Source: Desulfobacteraceae bacterium
GTDB taxonomy: Bacteria; Desulfobacterota; Desulfobacteria; Desulfobacterales; Desulfosarcinaceae
Length of the DNA: 37,730 bases
Reading direction: 5' to 3'
NCBI GenBank assembly: GCA_024230435.1
Contig: JAAERL010001226.1
Coordinates: forward strand, 1 to 37,730
This document shows, piece after piece, positions 25,297 through 34,733 of the stretch. A program made the translations under genes and the position numbers. The notes under the pieces were generated by a model. That model ran no database searches. It was not told the origin of the DNA and was given only the letters and a program-made list of their open reading frames with translations. Within the stretch, counting starts at the first letter, position 1, and each line of letters opens with the position of its first letter.

Positions 25297-28101
25297 CTAT
25301 TTGGCCCCATAAACTACCTTGCCCGGAATTGAAGGATTTGATTCTGTGTTTTTATATAATTTGCCAATAGTTGTTAAATCGCCATTTTTTTCGAAAAAAT
25401 TCCCGTTACCGCCAAATGGTTGGAAATATGAATAACGCTCTACATAATTTAAGGATTCCATGTAAGGTATTGCTAATTCCAAAAACTTTTTATGCACATG
25501 ATAGTTCCTGTATTTATTGGCGTTAAACTCTGTTATCCATAATGGTAACTTATAGGTTTTGTATTTATCGGATAAGTAACTTTTGAATCGTTCAAAAACC
25601 TTTGTTGCATCAGCATTCGGATTTTTGTAAGAAGACCAGCCTCCCCAATCGTACCAGTGCAGGCAAATGTAATCTACTCTATAATTTTTTTCTGCTGCTT
25701 TATTCAAAAAATTTTTCAACCATGTGTTGTGTGCAAATGTTCCTTCCATAGGCGCAGGAGATCCCAAACGGGCGCCTGTTTCAAGCAATCTGGGCCAGGC
25801 TTGTATAGCTTTATCAACAGTAATATCTCCTTGATTTTCTCCTGTTGGTTCATTAAAACCCAATAAGTGTGTTATGGCTTCCCTAAAAGGTTCATTGCCC
25901 ACATAAAGATACTGGTCCCACACGGAATTTTGCTTAACCTGTTCTTTGCTTTTAACCATAGGTACATATTGCGGATAACGTTGCTCATTGTATTGCCACA
26001 GCCATGAATACCACCAGCTGCCATTTAATTCAGATACGCTTTTGTTATAAGATTTTGTGCAAGTACCCTTTTTACTAATCCAATGCCAGGGCTTAACTAC
26101 AATATGGTTTACTTTTCCGGCAAGCTCTTTTTCCAGATTTACCCAGAAGTTTTTTTCCGAAGCAATATAATTGCGGCTATAAGCAATATTCCAATATGGT
26201 ATGCATCCTTTTGCAAAAGTATTATCTGCGCCGGATTGTTTATCTGTACGTACGGCGGTAGCCAGCGAAACCATAAACCCTTTTTTTAAATAAAATGACT
26301 TCATTTTCGAGCCATTTTCTAAAATTGCCTCTTGGCCGCGATGAAAACCTATTTTAAAATTGGTTTCTCCACCGGTAAAATCCTTACCTGACCAGGCAAC
26401 CAAAGCCGCTTGGTTATCGGCATAACGATAAGGTGTTATTATCGAACCGGAATAATATTGGCGCAACATAGCGTTTGAAAACGGCATTTGAGCGCCTTGA
26501 TCCTCAGCCATTTTTTCCTCTGCAAAATCAAATACTTTTATTTTTTGATCGGCTATAGCAAAACTTAAAAGTACGTTTGTGGTTAAGTCCTGAGGCCTTA
26601 TATTTTGCAAATAAACGTTGGAAGAATCAGAATCAATAGTTATAAAGCAACCAGCCATTTTCGAAATTCCACGAGAAAAATAAAGCTTTGAGTTACCAGT
26701 TAAACTTATATTTTTACCAACCAATGAGTTTAATGTATCGGTTTTATTAACCCACACATCCTTTTCATAAACTCCGGAAAGTATCAGGTTGTATTCTTTG
26801 GTTTGTTTATCTGGAGCCGTTACAACCAATTTCATTTCCTCTGTTATGTCCTCATGCGCATCAATTGTTTCGCCATCTGCGGTTGCCACATAAAATGTTG
26901 CGAGATCGGAAACTTTTATACTAGTTAACAATTGTATAACTTTTACGCCTTCTCGCAGGGTTAGGGTTTGTTTGCTTTCATCCAATTGCGCCAGCAAACT
27001 TTTCAAAATATAATTTTCCCCATCAATTACTTCAGTTTGAATGTTGTATTCGGTAAAATCGGTTCCACTTGCCACCAACACCACCATATCACTGGCAATG
27101 TGAGTATTTGCCTGATTTAAAACTACATCCCCACCCGGTTGATCCAATATCTCAATACTGACTCCTTCCACAGCTATTAAACCATTTTTGAACTCAGAAA
27201 CAGTTAAGGTTGAAGGAACATTTGATACTTCTAAATTAATACCATCAATGACTCCAAATTGTGTTGAAAAAAACGTATTATCCGAAAACTCAAGATAATA
27301 ATCTTTAAAGGCTCCATTTTCTGCGAACACCCGCACATATGTATCTTTTGTCAAAATTTTATTTTCACCAGCAATAGCCAGCGAGGTATCACTGAACATA
27401 TGAGCAGTGGCCAACTTACTTATTTTTAAACTATTTAAAAGATCGGCGACTGTACTTTGACCGGTTACAAGATTTGTTATTTTATTATTCCCGGAATCTA
27501 ATTCTCCAATATCGCAGGATAAAATACTGTTTGTATCCCTGTACTCATTTGCATCTATTTCAATCAATTTCCAGTTATCAGACCATAAACTACCGGATTT
27601 CGAATCTTTCCAAATACTACATCTCCAAATATTCACATTATTGCTGGGGGTGAATATTATGGAGTACTGCGTCCAGCTGGTATTGCCCAATTGTAATTTT
27701 CTGAACGTTTTCCATTTGCTTTCGCCATTAACCCGCTGTTGAATTCGTAAAAATGCATTTATATTGGTTTTTTCGGTTTTGATATAACAAGTAAATTTAT
27801 AGTGCTTTCCAGTTTCTACGGTTATATTGCGAGCAATTCCTGCGGCTCCGGTAGATGTAGTTTGAGTTTCGGCTGCATAATCACCTTCATACACATCGGA
27901 TAACGTTATTTTCCAATTCCAGCCATACCAATCATCGCCTCGTTCTCCGGTTTCAAATCCACCGTTGTTCAATACATCAGCATTATCAACAGGTATATTT
28001 TCCTGTTTACTTGAGTCATCAGAACACCCGCATAACAACAATATAACTACTATAACTATACAGACAGAAAAACCTTTTATTTTAATACCATAAGATATCA
28101 T
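25297..28101 (-). CDS. Surface lipoprotein glycoside hydrolase, GH128-like, with N-terminal carbohydrate-binding module
   Basis: 934 aa. The signal peptide ends in LLCGC with Cys26 as lipidation site; the following SDD is like the Bacteroidota surface-export signal. Residues ~40-183 look like a CBM4/9-type jelly roll (NGGFETG...W). About 210-445 holds three weakly repeated Ig-like modules (VADLLNSLKISKLATAHMF and KVIQLLTSIKVSDLATFYV are clear copies). The C-terminal ~640-915 matches the Glyco_hydro_cc/GH128 core: LLGFNEP with Glu751 as probable acid/base, LHWYDWGG, and WITEFNA with Glu858 as probable nucleophile. GH128 enzymes cleave beta-1,3-glucans. The A/T-rich composition and domain style suggest acquisition from Bacteroidota; that is inference. 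GAGGG lies upstream of the ATG. Confidence 0.85.
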   Translation of the reverse strand: MISYGIKIKGFSVCIVIVVILLLCGCSDDSSKQENIPVDNADVLNNGGFETGERGDDWYGWNWKITLSDVYEGDYAAETQTTSTGAAGIARNITVETGKHYKFTCYIKTEKTNINAFLRIQQRVNGESKWKTFRKLQLGNTSWTQYSIIFTPSNNVNIWRCSIWKDSKSGSLWSDNWKLIEIDANEYRDTNSILSCDIGELDSGNNKITNLVTGQSTVADLLNSLKISKLATAHMFSDTSLAIAGENKILTKDTYVRVFAENGAFKDYYLEFSDNTFFSTQFGVIDGINLEVSNVPSTLTVSEFKNGLIAVEGVSIEILDQPGGDVVLNQANTHIASDMVVLVASGTDFTEYNIQTEVIDGENYILKSLLAQLDESKQTLTLREGVKVIQLLTSIKVSDLATFYVATADGETIDAHEDITEEMKLVVTAPDKQTKEYNLILSGVYEKDVWVNKTDTLNSLVGKNISLTGNSKLYFSRGISKMAGCFITIDSDSSNVYLQNIRPQDLTTNVLLSFAIADQKIKVFDFAEEKMAEDQGAQMPFSNAMLRQYYSGSIITPYRYADNQAALVAWSGKDFTGGETNFKIGFHRGQEAILENGSKMKSFYLKKGFMVSLATAVRTDKQSGADNTFAKGCIPYWNIAYSRNYIASEKNFWVNLEKELAGKVNHIVVKPWHWISKKGTCTKSYNKSVSELNGSWWYSWLWQYNEQRYPQYVPMVKSKEQVKQNSVWDQYLYVGNEPFREAITHLLGFNEPTGENQGDITVDKAIQAWPRLLETGARLGSPAPMEGTFAHNTWLKNFLNKAAEKNYRVDYICLHWYDWGGWSSYKNPNADATKVFERFKSYLSDKYKTYKLPLWITEFNANKYRNYHVHKKFLELAIPYMESLNYVERYSYFQPFGGNGNFFEKNGDLTTIGKLYKNTESNPSIPGKVVYGAK

Positions 28102-28246
28102 AGTAATTATTTCCCTCGCTCTTTTTCATGAATTAACCTGCTCAAATTACCATTAATAAGTTTATCAAGTAAGTTTTAATGTCTTGTGTTTTGGGGGATT
28201 CACTCATATTTAGCCGTTTTCACATCCTATATCGTTACTCAAATTG

Positions 28247-28381
28247 GGGCTTGGTTTTAATATCGGCCACACAAGAATATGAAACGTTCACTCAAATTTT
28301 TGTTAACATGTAGAGTTGATACGTTTTTTATTTCAACTCTACGGGCGCTAAATCAAGGTGGCCGAAGTTATGACCGGGCCC
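28247..28381 (+). repeat. Family B terminal-inverted-repeat element, copy 1, with target duplication
   Basis: It begins GGGCTTGGTTTTAATATCGG and ends with the near reverse complement (GGCCGAAGTTATGACCGGGCC). The element is flanked by CTCAAATTG at 28238-28246 and again at 28381-28389, a 9-bp perfect direct repeat (8 bp if the last C belongs to the element). That is what transposition leaves behind. Inside, AGAGTTGAT.../...TCAACTCT adds to the hairpin. A second copy lies at 29904-30036, in the same orientation, on the far side of the methyltransferase gene. Confidence 0.85.
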
Positions 28382-28566
28382 TCAAATTGAATAGTTGTGA
28401 ATCTAAGTGCAAACCGCTTACGATTTTCTTATTATCTAACCATCCCGGAACTTTGTAGACTGGGTGAATATATTTCTATGTTTTTGCCTTTTACCGCCAG
28501 GAAAAATACTCCTCCAATCACAGTTTTTCTTCGGCTGAGTTTCTCCCAATACATTTGAGATTAGGT

Positions 28567-28612
28567 TATGGTCAGATAGTATTTAAAGGTATTTAAATAC
28601 TATCTGACCATA
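28567..28612. repeat. 46-bp hairpin with perfect 21-bp arms
   Basis: The left arm 28567-28587 (TATGGTCAGATAGTATTTAAA, a 21-mer, at its outer end TATGGTCAG) is the exact reverse complement of 28592-28612, around a GGTA loop. It lies in the gene-free stretch 28382-28957. The arms are too A/T-rich and the flanks lack a T-run for a standard terminator. It may be a mobile-element end or a structured RNA. Confidence 0.75.
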
Positions 28613-28911
28613 TTATATATCGAACTGTCAATATAAGACCTATTAAAATTGGGCTATAAATTGGGACACACCTGTCTTTTCGTCACACAGGTGAGTTGTT
28701 GACTGGGGTGATGGAAATTTGGGTAAAATTTATTAAAAAATTCATTCGGGAAATGATCCCTAAAAAGCCGTTAATTTTTAATTTCAAAGCAGTACAAAAT
28801 GATAAATCGATTCAATTCCATGTATATATTTAGATTTTTGATTAATTTTAACAAGATTATGCCATGCATGAATTTGAAACCAATTTGAAACAACCAAAAT
28901 TTAAAAAACGT

Positions 28912-28942
28912 TTTTTTACTTGACAATACTTATCATGGATGT
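28912..28942 (+). repeat. 31-bp dispersed repeat, copy 2
   Basis: Identical to the reverse complement of 4071-4101 and followed here by CCCTGAGTTT, the phrase also found near 24803. It ends 15 bp before the methyltransferase stop codon. It includes TTGACA and resembles the conserved termini of REP/IS200-like elements, though no transposase is nearby. Confidence 0.7.
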
Positions 28943-28957
28943 CCCTGAGTTTCTACT

Positions 28958-29677
28958 CTAACGCGGAACCGTTTCTTTTTGCGCCTTTACGATGAACTGT
29001 ACGGTCGAGAGTTCAAGGGCCTCGGCTTTCGATACGTTTTTTATCGTCATTTTGGGCATATCTATGTTTATTTGTCCGCCAATTTTTTCGAAATCGAAAA
29101 GTTTATGAAAGTCCCGCCTAATTTCCACCAACCTGAAACCGCAGCCTTTCATCATCTTTCGAATTTCATTCAGTGTAAAAAATCTTATATGCGTGGAATC
29201 CAATATTCCTTCTTTCAAGTACGTCCAGTTTCCGCTCATAAGGGACTGGATGATTCCCAGATTTCTGATATTCGGTATACTTGCCACAATGTGGCCGCCG
29301 TCCTTAAGATATTTGCCGTGGTTAAAAAGAACGGTCCAGGGATCATACAGATGTTCCAATACATCGCCGTATAGAATAAAATCGAAATATTTTTCTGGAA
29401 TCCCGTGATCAATTAAATCCGTCTTTTCGGCATTGCCGATAATTACGCGGTCGATTCTTTTTTCCGCTTTTTGCGCGGCCTCCCGTTCGATTTCAATACC
29501 GACGTATTCACACTCGTATTTCTTTTTAACCGCTTCCCCCAATACTCCCTCGGCGCATCCTACATCCAGTATTTTCCGGGGTTCGCCGTCGATCAGACCA
29601 AGAATGTCTGAATTTGCACACGAATAATAAAATTCGCTTTTTTTGTACAACGCCGGACTGATAAATGTATCGGTCAT
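28958..29677 (-). CDS. Class I SAM-dependent methyltransferase (Methyltransf_23 type)
   Basis: 239 aa. Motif I ILDVGCAEG at 36-44 binds SAM; the acidic Glu62 in GIEIE ends strand 2; FDFILYGDVLEHLYDP at ~98-113 is motif IV with its usual DVLEH; LKDGGHIVASIPNIRN follows. This subfamily often modifies sugars or lipids in cell-surface pathways, but no such genes are adjacent and the substrate is unknown. I see no strong ribosome-binding site before the ATG. It stands alone between two direct copies of the family B element, so it may have moved as a unit. Confidence 0.88.
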   Translation of the reverse strand: MTDTFISPALYKKSEFYYSCANSDILGLIDGEPRKILDVGCAEGVLGEAVKKKYECEYVGIEIEREAAQKAEKRIDRVIIGNAEKTDLIDHGIPEKYFDFILYGDVLEHLYDPWTVLFNHGKYLKDGGHIVASIPNIRNLGIIQSLMSGNWTYLKEGILDSTHIRFFTLNEIRKMMKGCGFRLVEIRRDFHKLFDFEKIGGQINIDMPKMTIKNVSKAEALELSTVQFIVKAQKETVPR

Positions 29678-29903
29678 TTTATTGATTCAATTCTTCATTC
29701 GAATTATTTTACACATAACTCGATTTTAATTGCATTGGATTTATTGTGTCAATAATTTATTACTGGTTCCCAGCAATTCCCGCTAACCGGATTCATGGTG
29801 CATATCGGGCAAGACATTGGAGTTCATACCTTGTGCTATGTACGAGAAATGGAATAGCAGAAGATAAAGAATAGGGACAAAAAATAAAAGAAGAATAGAG
29901 GCA

Positions 29904-30036
29904 GGGCTTGGTTTTAATATCGGCCACAGAAGATGAAACGTTCACTCAAGTTTTAGTTAACATCTTGAATTGATTCATTTTTTTATTACAACCTTACAGT
30001 CGCCAAATCAAGGCGGCCGAAGTTATGACCAAGCCC
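29904..30036 (+). repeat. Family B element, copy 2
   Basis: ~133 bp, the same orientation as 28247-28381 and similar throughout: GGGCTTGGTTTTAATATCGG at the left, GGCCGAAGTTATGACCAAGC then CC at the right, with the common core GAAACGTTCACTCAA. No target duplication is visible. The rest of 29678-30360 contains a purine-rich tract before the element and no credible gene. Confidence 0.8.
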
Positions 30037-30360
30037 GGTAAATAACGCTTGTCTAGGGCAAAAGTGAAACACACCCATTTATTTAGTGGGGGGGGAATAC
30101 TTTTCATAACAAGGATATTTTGAAGACATCCTTAGTCTATTTAGTGTTGTTATTATGATTTCTGAAAATTAAACTTCACCATCTGAAAATAGCCGGAAAA
30201 CTATTTCTGTACTGTATGTTATCGGGTATTAGATAATGGTTCTGCGTACACTATTCTGAGTGCTCAGCCGAAAACTATCGCATTAATAATTTTGTCCGGA
30301 ATGTCATAATAAATATGGATAGAGTGAAAGGTTTAAATGGCGATACTCCCCCAAAGTCAG

Positions 30361-31026
30361 TTATTCTATCACCATTTTTTCATATAAGCTTTTGACCATA
30401 ACCCCGCGCCAAGTACCTTTTCCTGATACTGTCGGATAATCTTTGGAAGCCACAATTCGAGCTATATTTTCCCAGCTATTTCCAGCTTCCCGCATTCTTA
30501 CTGCCAGGCTGTAGATTGACTGACGGTCTCTATTGGATAATTTTTTAGCTATTTTTATTGCTTTGCGGTGAGATTCAATCCGCGGCTTGGGAGCTAATTC
30601 GTCCATATCGGTTTCACAGTCGCCGTTTTCGTCACTTTCATCTGCTGAGAATAAGTCGCGTTGTTCAGGTTTTACTGCTGATTGTTTGGATGAAGAAAAA
30701 AGATTGTCCAAATTTATGGCGCTTGGATTAATTATGCTGCATATGTTTTTAGCCAAAACTTCCAAGGCTGTTGCCTTCCGTTCTTCTGCCTTAATGAGTC
30801 CCTCATAAGAAACCGTCATCTTTTTCTGAGTTTGCGCCAGGGATTCCAAAGCTTCTTTAATGGCGCTCAAATGTTCTAAAGTGTCTTTGTTATCAGGTTC
30901 TTGCCTCTTGCGTTGATTCATCGTGTTTCGCCGCTGCGCTTTGTACTGTGAATCGTTATACTGCCTGTTGCCTCTATCGGACTGTTTTAATTTTCCGCTT
31001 CGTAAATTGTGTAAAAAGTCGTCCAT
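30361..31026 (-). CDS. Unrecognised protein with a coiled coil and an HTH-like C-terminus (221 aa)
   Basis: Not assignable to a named family. The N-terminus is very polar and basic (MDDFLHNLRSGK, then many Arg, Gln and Asn). Residues ~45-100 form a probable coiled coil (LEHLSAIKEALESLAQTQKK). An acidic linker (ESDENGDCETDMDE) follows. The C-terminal ~60 residues (RQSIYSLAVRMREAGNSWEN, IARIVASK, GTWRGVMVKSLYEKM) resemble the part of large serine recombinases that chooses when and where to act (AxxLxxxGxSxxxIAxxL), so DNA binding is possible. The ATG at 31024-31026 has GAGAGG 5 nt upstream and is preferred over one nine codons earlier. It stands alone. Confidence 0.75.
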   Translation of the reverse strand: MDDFLHNLRSGKLKQSDRGNRQYNDSQYKAQRRNTMNQRKRQEPDNKDTLEHLSAIKEALESLAQTQKKMTVSYEGLIKAEERKATALEVLAKNICSIINPSAINLDNLFSSSKQSAVKPEQRDLFSADESDENGDCETDMDELAPKPRIESHRKAIKIAKKLSNRDRQSIYSLAVRMREAGNSWENIARIVASKDYPTVSGKGTWRGVMVKSLYEKMVIE

Positions 31027-31667
31027 TGGTACCTCTCTTAAAAGGTGGATCATAAAATCATTATGTAAACCAAACAGATTCCATTCGAATACCTTATTCC
31101 GCTCAACATATTGCTGTTCCTTGGGGAAAAGCTGCTGGCTGGAACCGGCCCTCGTGTGAGCCGCACAAATAAGGAGGGGATGCTGCTTTAAGCAGGCTTA
31201 TTTATCCGCCTTATATATAATCGGTTCAAAAATGAGAAACATTAGTGTTTGGCGCATCAGCCAAAGATAATGTGATTTTCGTACTCACCCCAATTATGCG
31301 ATGAAATCACACTATTGAAACCTAATCTTTTTTTTACAAAAGGTCAACTCTCTTCTGAAATCAATCCGCTGAATTTTTGTTGGAAATTGTTGTCTGCTTA
31401 TTACGGAAGCAACATAATCCGAAATTCAAATCATCCAAAATTAAGCTCTGTCCAGGGTGATTTTTAATCTTTAATAATCTGCTTATTATTGTTCGTCAAT
31501 AGAATTTGTTAATTATCATTACGGGCAATATCGGCGAAAAAATATTTGTTAAGGAGAGCAGATACTCACTTTTGTCTGACACAGGAACTCAGATGCATCT
31601 CTAACTGCTGTATTTATTGTGTTTTGCAGTATATAACAAGCATGCTGCAATTGCTTCCGAACAAGGT
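31027..31667. other. Gene-free region between the 221-aa protein gene and lysA
   Basis: About 640 bp with no frame I trust. Minor structures are AAATAAG...CTTATTT (31166-31204 region) enclosing CTGCTTTAAGCAG, and TTTGGCGCATCAGCCAAA near 31238. They could belong to the leader of the gene at 30361-31026, which is read leftward from here. No clear promoter pair was found. Confidence 0.4.
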
Positions 31668-32936
31668 TTATTTTAAATGGGGGGTAATGGCTTGGGGCTC
31701 AAAATTTAATGTCCTAAAATAATCTTCAACGGTCTCGGCCCTGCGGATAAGCTCTATAGTGCCGTCTGTTTGGAATAGAAGCTCCTTGGGTCTGAGTTTT
31801 CCGTTATAGTTGAATCCCATAGCATGGCCGTGAGCACCGGTATCTTGAATAACTATCAAATCGCCGTCTTGAATTGGGGGCAAGGGCCTTTCGATGGCGA
31901 ATTTATCATTGTTTTCACATAATGAACCCACGACATCTACTTTTTCCAGGTTTTTATCTTCAGATTTTCCAAAAACTTCAATATGATGGTAGGCTCCGTA
32001 CATGGCCGGGCGCATAAGCGCCGGCATGCTTGCGTCCACACCAATGTAGGTTCGGTAAATATCTTTTCGATTTATTGCTTTTACAACTAAAACACCATGT
32101 GGGCCGGTGATGTATCTGCCGCTTTCCATATAAAGTTTTGGAGCATAGCCCTGCCGATGTTCAAATTCCTTAAATCGCTTTACAACCTCGCTGCCAAGCG
32201 ATTCTATGTCAAAAACTGATTCCGAAGGATGGTAGGGAATACCCAACCCTCCGCCGATATTGATAAAGTCAAATCGGATGTCAAGTTGGCCTTGAATCCA
32301 TTGTGCTAAATCCAGCAGCATTTGGGTTGTTTGGAGCATGTAGGTGTAATTAAGCTCATTGGAAGCGAGCATGGTATGCAGGCCAAATCGGCTGGCGCCC
32401 TTTTCGCGGGCTTTTTTGTAAGCGTCCAGAATTTGGTTGTGAGCAACCCCATATTTTGATTCTATCGGATTGCCAATAATACTATTGCCTGTACGCCGTG
32501 GTCCCGGATTATAGCGAAAACTAACCAAATCCGGCATTTTTGCGACTTTATCCGCCATTGAAATATCATCGAAATTTAAAATACTGCCGCCTTGTTGAGC
32601 TGCTACCTCGAATTCTTCATAACTTGTATTATTTGATGTAAACATCAGCTCTTGTGCTGTTGCGCCTGCCTGTCTGGATAAAATCAACTCGGGAATAGAG
32701 CTGCAATCAAAGCCGAATCCCTCATCTTTCATAATTTTCAGGATGTGCGGATTAGGCAGCGCCTTAACAGCGTAAAATTCTTTAAAACAATCCAAGCCTG
32801 CAAAAGCTTGTTTGAGCTTCTTGCATGTTTTACGTATGCCAAGTTCATCGTAAATATGAAACGGCGTTCCAAAATGATCTGCTATTTCACCAAGTCCTGG
32901 GTAAAGGCGGTCTCGATAATCTTTATGTATTGGCAT
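31668..32936 (-). CDS. lysA: Diaminopimelate decarboxylase
   Basis: 422 aa, fold type III PLP enzyme that makes L-lysine from meso-diaminopimelate in the cytoplasm. Lys58 in FYAVKALPNP is the PLP lysine; GGGLG at 228-232 and ESGRY at 271-275 bind the PLP phosphate and substrate; Cys340-Glu341 in GSLCENNDKF is the pair donated across the dimer; GAHGHAMGFNYNG is the usual C-terminal Tyr loop. The length is normal. AGGAG lies 8-9 nt before the ATG. It is 26 bp after dapL, which makes its substrate precursor, and is last in the lrp-like/dapL/lysA operon. Carboxynorspermidine decarboxylase is a related alternative that the context makes unlikely. Confidence 0.93.
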   Translation of the reverse strand: MPIHKDYRDRLYPGLGEIADHFGTPFHIYDELGIRKTCKKLKQAFAGLDCFKEFYAVKALPNPHILKIMKDEGFGFDCSSIPELILSRQAGATAQELMFTSNNTSYEEFEVAAQQGGSILNFDDISMADKVAKMPDLVSFRYNPGPRRTGNSIIGNPIESKYGVAHNQILDAYKKAREKGASRFGLHTMLASNELNYTYMLQTTQMLLDLAQWIQGQLDIRFDFINIGGGLGIPYHPSESVFDIESLGSEVVKRFKEFEHRQGYAPKLYMESGRYITGPHGVLVVKAINRKDIYRTYIGVDASMPALMRPAMYGAYHHIEVFGKSEDKNLEKVDVVGSLCENNDKFAIERPLPPIQDGDLIVIQDTGAHGHAMGFNYNGKLRPKELLFQTDGTIELIRRAETVEDYFRTLNFEPQAITPHLK

Positions 32937-32962
32937 TTTAAAATCTCCTAACTTTAACCGAA

Positions 32963-34183
32963 CTAAAGCGCTTTTTTCAATTGCTCCATTGCTTTTTGAA
33001 CATTTTCATAACTGTTAAATGAACTGATGCGGATGTAACCTTGACCGCATTTTCCGAAACCAGCGCCCGGCGTACAAACAACACCTGCTTTTTGGAGCAG
33101 TATGTCGAAAAATTCCCAGGAATCGCGTTGACCATCTACCCATATGTAAGGGGAGTTTTCACCGCCGGCACATTTAAAGCCCAAAGCTGTGATCACTTTG
33201 CGAATATAGTCCGCATTTCTCATGTAATAATCAACAAGTTGGCGGACCTGGGCCTGACCTTGATCACTATAAATCGCTTCCGCGGCTTTTTGCACCGGAT
33301 ATGAGACACTATTGAATTTTGTGGTATGCCTTCGATTCCACAGGTCATATACCGCTATCCGATCACCTGAAGCTGTATAGGCGGAGCATTGTTTGGGAAC
33401 AACGGTATATGCGCATCGTGTTCCGGTAAAACCCGCTGTTTTTGAGAAACTGCGGAATTCAATTGCAACCTCACGAGCGCCGTCGATTTCATAAATGCTG
33501 CGTGGAATACTTTCATCACGGATAAAGGCTTCATAGGCTGCATCATATAAAATTAGCGCCTTGTTTTGGCGGGCATAGTCGACCCATTTTTGCAATTGCC
33601 CTTTAGTGATGGTTGCGCCTGTGGGATTGTTAGGATAGCACAAGTAGATAAGATCGACTGGTTTATCAGGCAGATCCGGGATATAATTGTTTTCACGCGT
33701 ACAATCCAGATACACCAGTTCGCCGTAACGGCCGTCTTTGAAGGCGCCAGTACGCCCGGCCATAACATTTGTGTCGACATAAACAGGATAAACCGGGTCA
33801 GGAACGGCGACCTTTGCCTGGATTGACAAAATTTCCTGAAAGTTGCCCGTGTCGCATTTAGCGCCATCGCTGATGAAAATTTCATCATCGGCAATTTGGG
33901 CTCCATGTTTTTGAAAATCATGCAGGGCAATTTTTGATCTTAAAAAATCATATCCCTGCTCGGGGCCATATCCTCGAAAAGTAGCGTCATTTGCCATTTC
34001 ATCAACAGCCTTATGCATTGCTGCAATGCATGCCGCGGGCAAGGCGCGGGTAACATCTCCGATTCCAAGCCGTATGATTTGTTTATCGGGATTAGCTTTT
34101 TGAAAAGCTTCCAAGCGTTTGGCTATGTTTGAAAATAAATAGCTGGATTGAAGCTTTAAATAATGTTCGTTAATTTTAATCAT
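32963..34183 (-). CDS. dapL: LL-diaminopimelate aminotransferase
   Basis: 406 aa class I/II PLP aminotransferase that converts tetrahydrodipicolinate and glutamate straight to LL-diaminopimelate, bypassing the succinyl or acetyl route. It has [11 protein letters not shown] near the N-terminus, the DapL hallmark SDGAKCD at 105-111, YPNNPTGA at 183-190, Asp214 in LYDAAYEAF and PLP-Lys248 in [12 protein letters not shown]. The GAGGA ribosome-binding site lies just before the ATG. It is the middle gene of a regulator-dapL-lysA operon. DapL occurs in plants, Chlamydiae, cyanobacteria and many anaerobes including Desulfobacterota, in line with the suggested host. Confidence 0.97.
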   Translation of the reverse strand: MIKINEHYLKLQSSYLFSNIAKRLEAFQKANPDKQIIRLGIGDVTRALPAACIAAMHKAVDEMANDATFRGYGPEQGYDFLRSKIALHDFQKHGAQIADDEIFISDGAKCDTGNFQEILSIQAKVAVPDPVYPVYVDTNVMAGRTGAFKDGRYGELVYLDCTRENNYIPDLPDKPVDLIYLCYPNNPTGATITKGQLQKWVDYARQNKALILYDAAYEAFIRDESIPRSIYEIDGAREVAIEFRSFSKTAGFTGTRCAYTVVPKQCSAYTASGDRIAVYDLWNRRHTTKFNSVSYPVQKAAEAIYSDQGQAQVRQLVDYYMRNADYIRKVITALGFKCAGGENSPYIWVDGQRDSWEFFDILLQKAGVVCTPGAGFGKCGQGYIRISSFNSYENVQKAMEQLKKAL

Positions 34184-34246
34184 TTTTTCCTCTAAATACT
34201 TTTTTTTTACCGGATAAACTATTTATTTGCCCAAAAGTCTGGGCAG

Positions 34247-34711
34247 CTATATTCCTAAATCATCAATGGGAATTTGTGCTGTTTCTTTTATGGTGGAGGT
34301 TACAATTAATGTCCGGGTACTACGAACTCCCTGAACCGAGCCGATATTTTTTCTAAGTAATTTATCCAGTTCAGAAGAATCTGACACCCTGACTTTTATT
34401 AAATAACCATCTTGTCCGGCCACAAAATGAACTTCCTGAACTTCAACCATGGCAGCCAGTGTTTGGGCGAGTTTTTCGCCATTTGCACCAGCATCGGTAA
34501 CGATATGGATAAAACCCACAAGGCTTCGATTAAAGCATTCAGGGTTCAAGCGCACTTCGTACCCATCAATAAAGCCGTGTTTTTCTAATTTGCGAATTCT
34601 TTCCAATACTGCCGAAGGAGCTAGCCCGACTTGTCTGGCCACTTCAACATTTGGGATTCTGGCCTTTTTTTGTAATATTTTCAGTATTTGTATGCTTATA
34701 TTGTCTAACAT
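34247..34711 (-). CDS. Lrp/AsnC family transcriptional regulator
   Basis: 154 aa. An N-terminal winged HTH (LDNISIQILKILQKKARIPN, VARQVGLAPSAVLERIRKLE, GFIDGYEVRLNP) leads to a RAM/ACT-type ligand domain (~65-142) with VGFIHIV, VQEVHFVAGQDGYLIKVR and GVRSTRTLIVTSTIKE. Members bind amino acids and form octamers. It is the first gene of the operon, 63 bp before dapL, so it probably controls the operon and itself in response to lysine or another amino acid. AAGGA lies about 8 nt before the ATG. The effector is inferred only from context. Confidence 0.93.
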   Translation of the reverse strand: MLDNISIQILKILQKKARIPNVEVARQVGLAPSAVLERIRKLEKHGFIDGYEVRLNPECFNRSLVGFIHIVTDAGANGEKLAQTLAAMVEVQEVHFVAGQDGYLIKVRVSDSSELDKLLRKNIGSVQGVRSTRTLIVTSTIKETAQIPIDDLGI

Positions 34712-34733
34712 TCATTAAAATCCTTAATTAGCC

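Noticed and set aside
28669-28693. CACCTGT/ACAGGTG hairpin as a terminator
   Set aside because: Only a 7-bp stem with an 11-nt loop, no T-tract and no gene ending nearby; at best a relic of an IS200/REP-type end.
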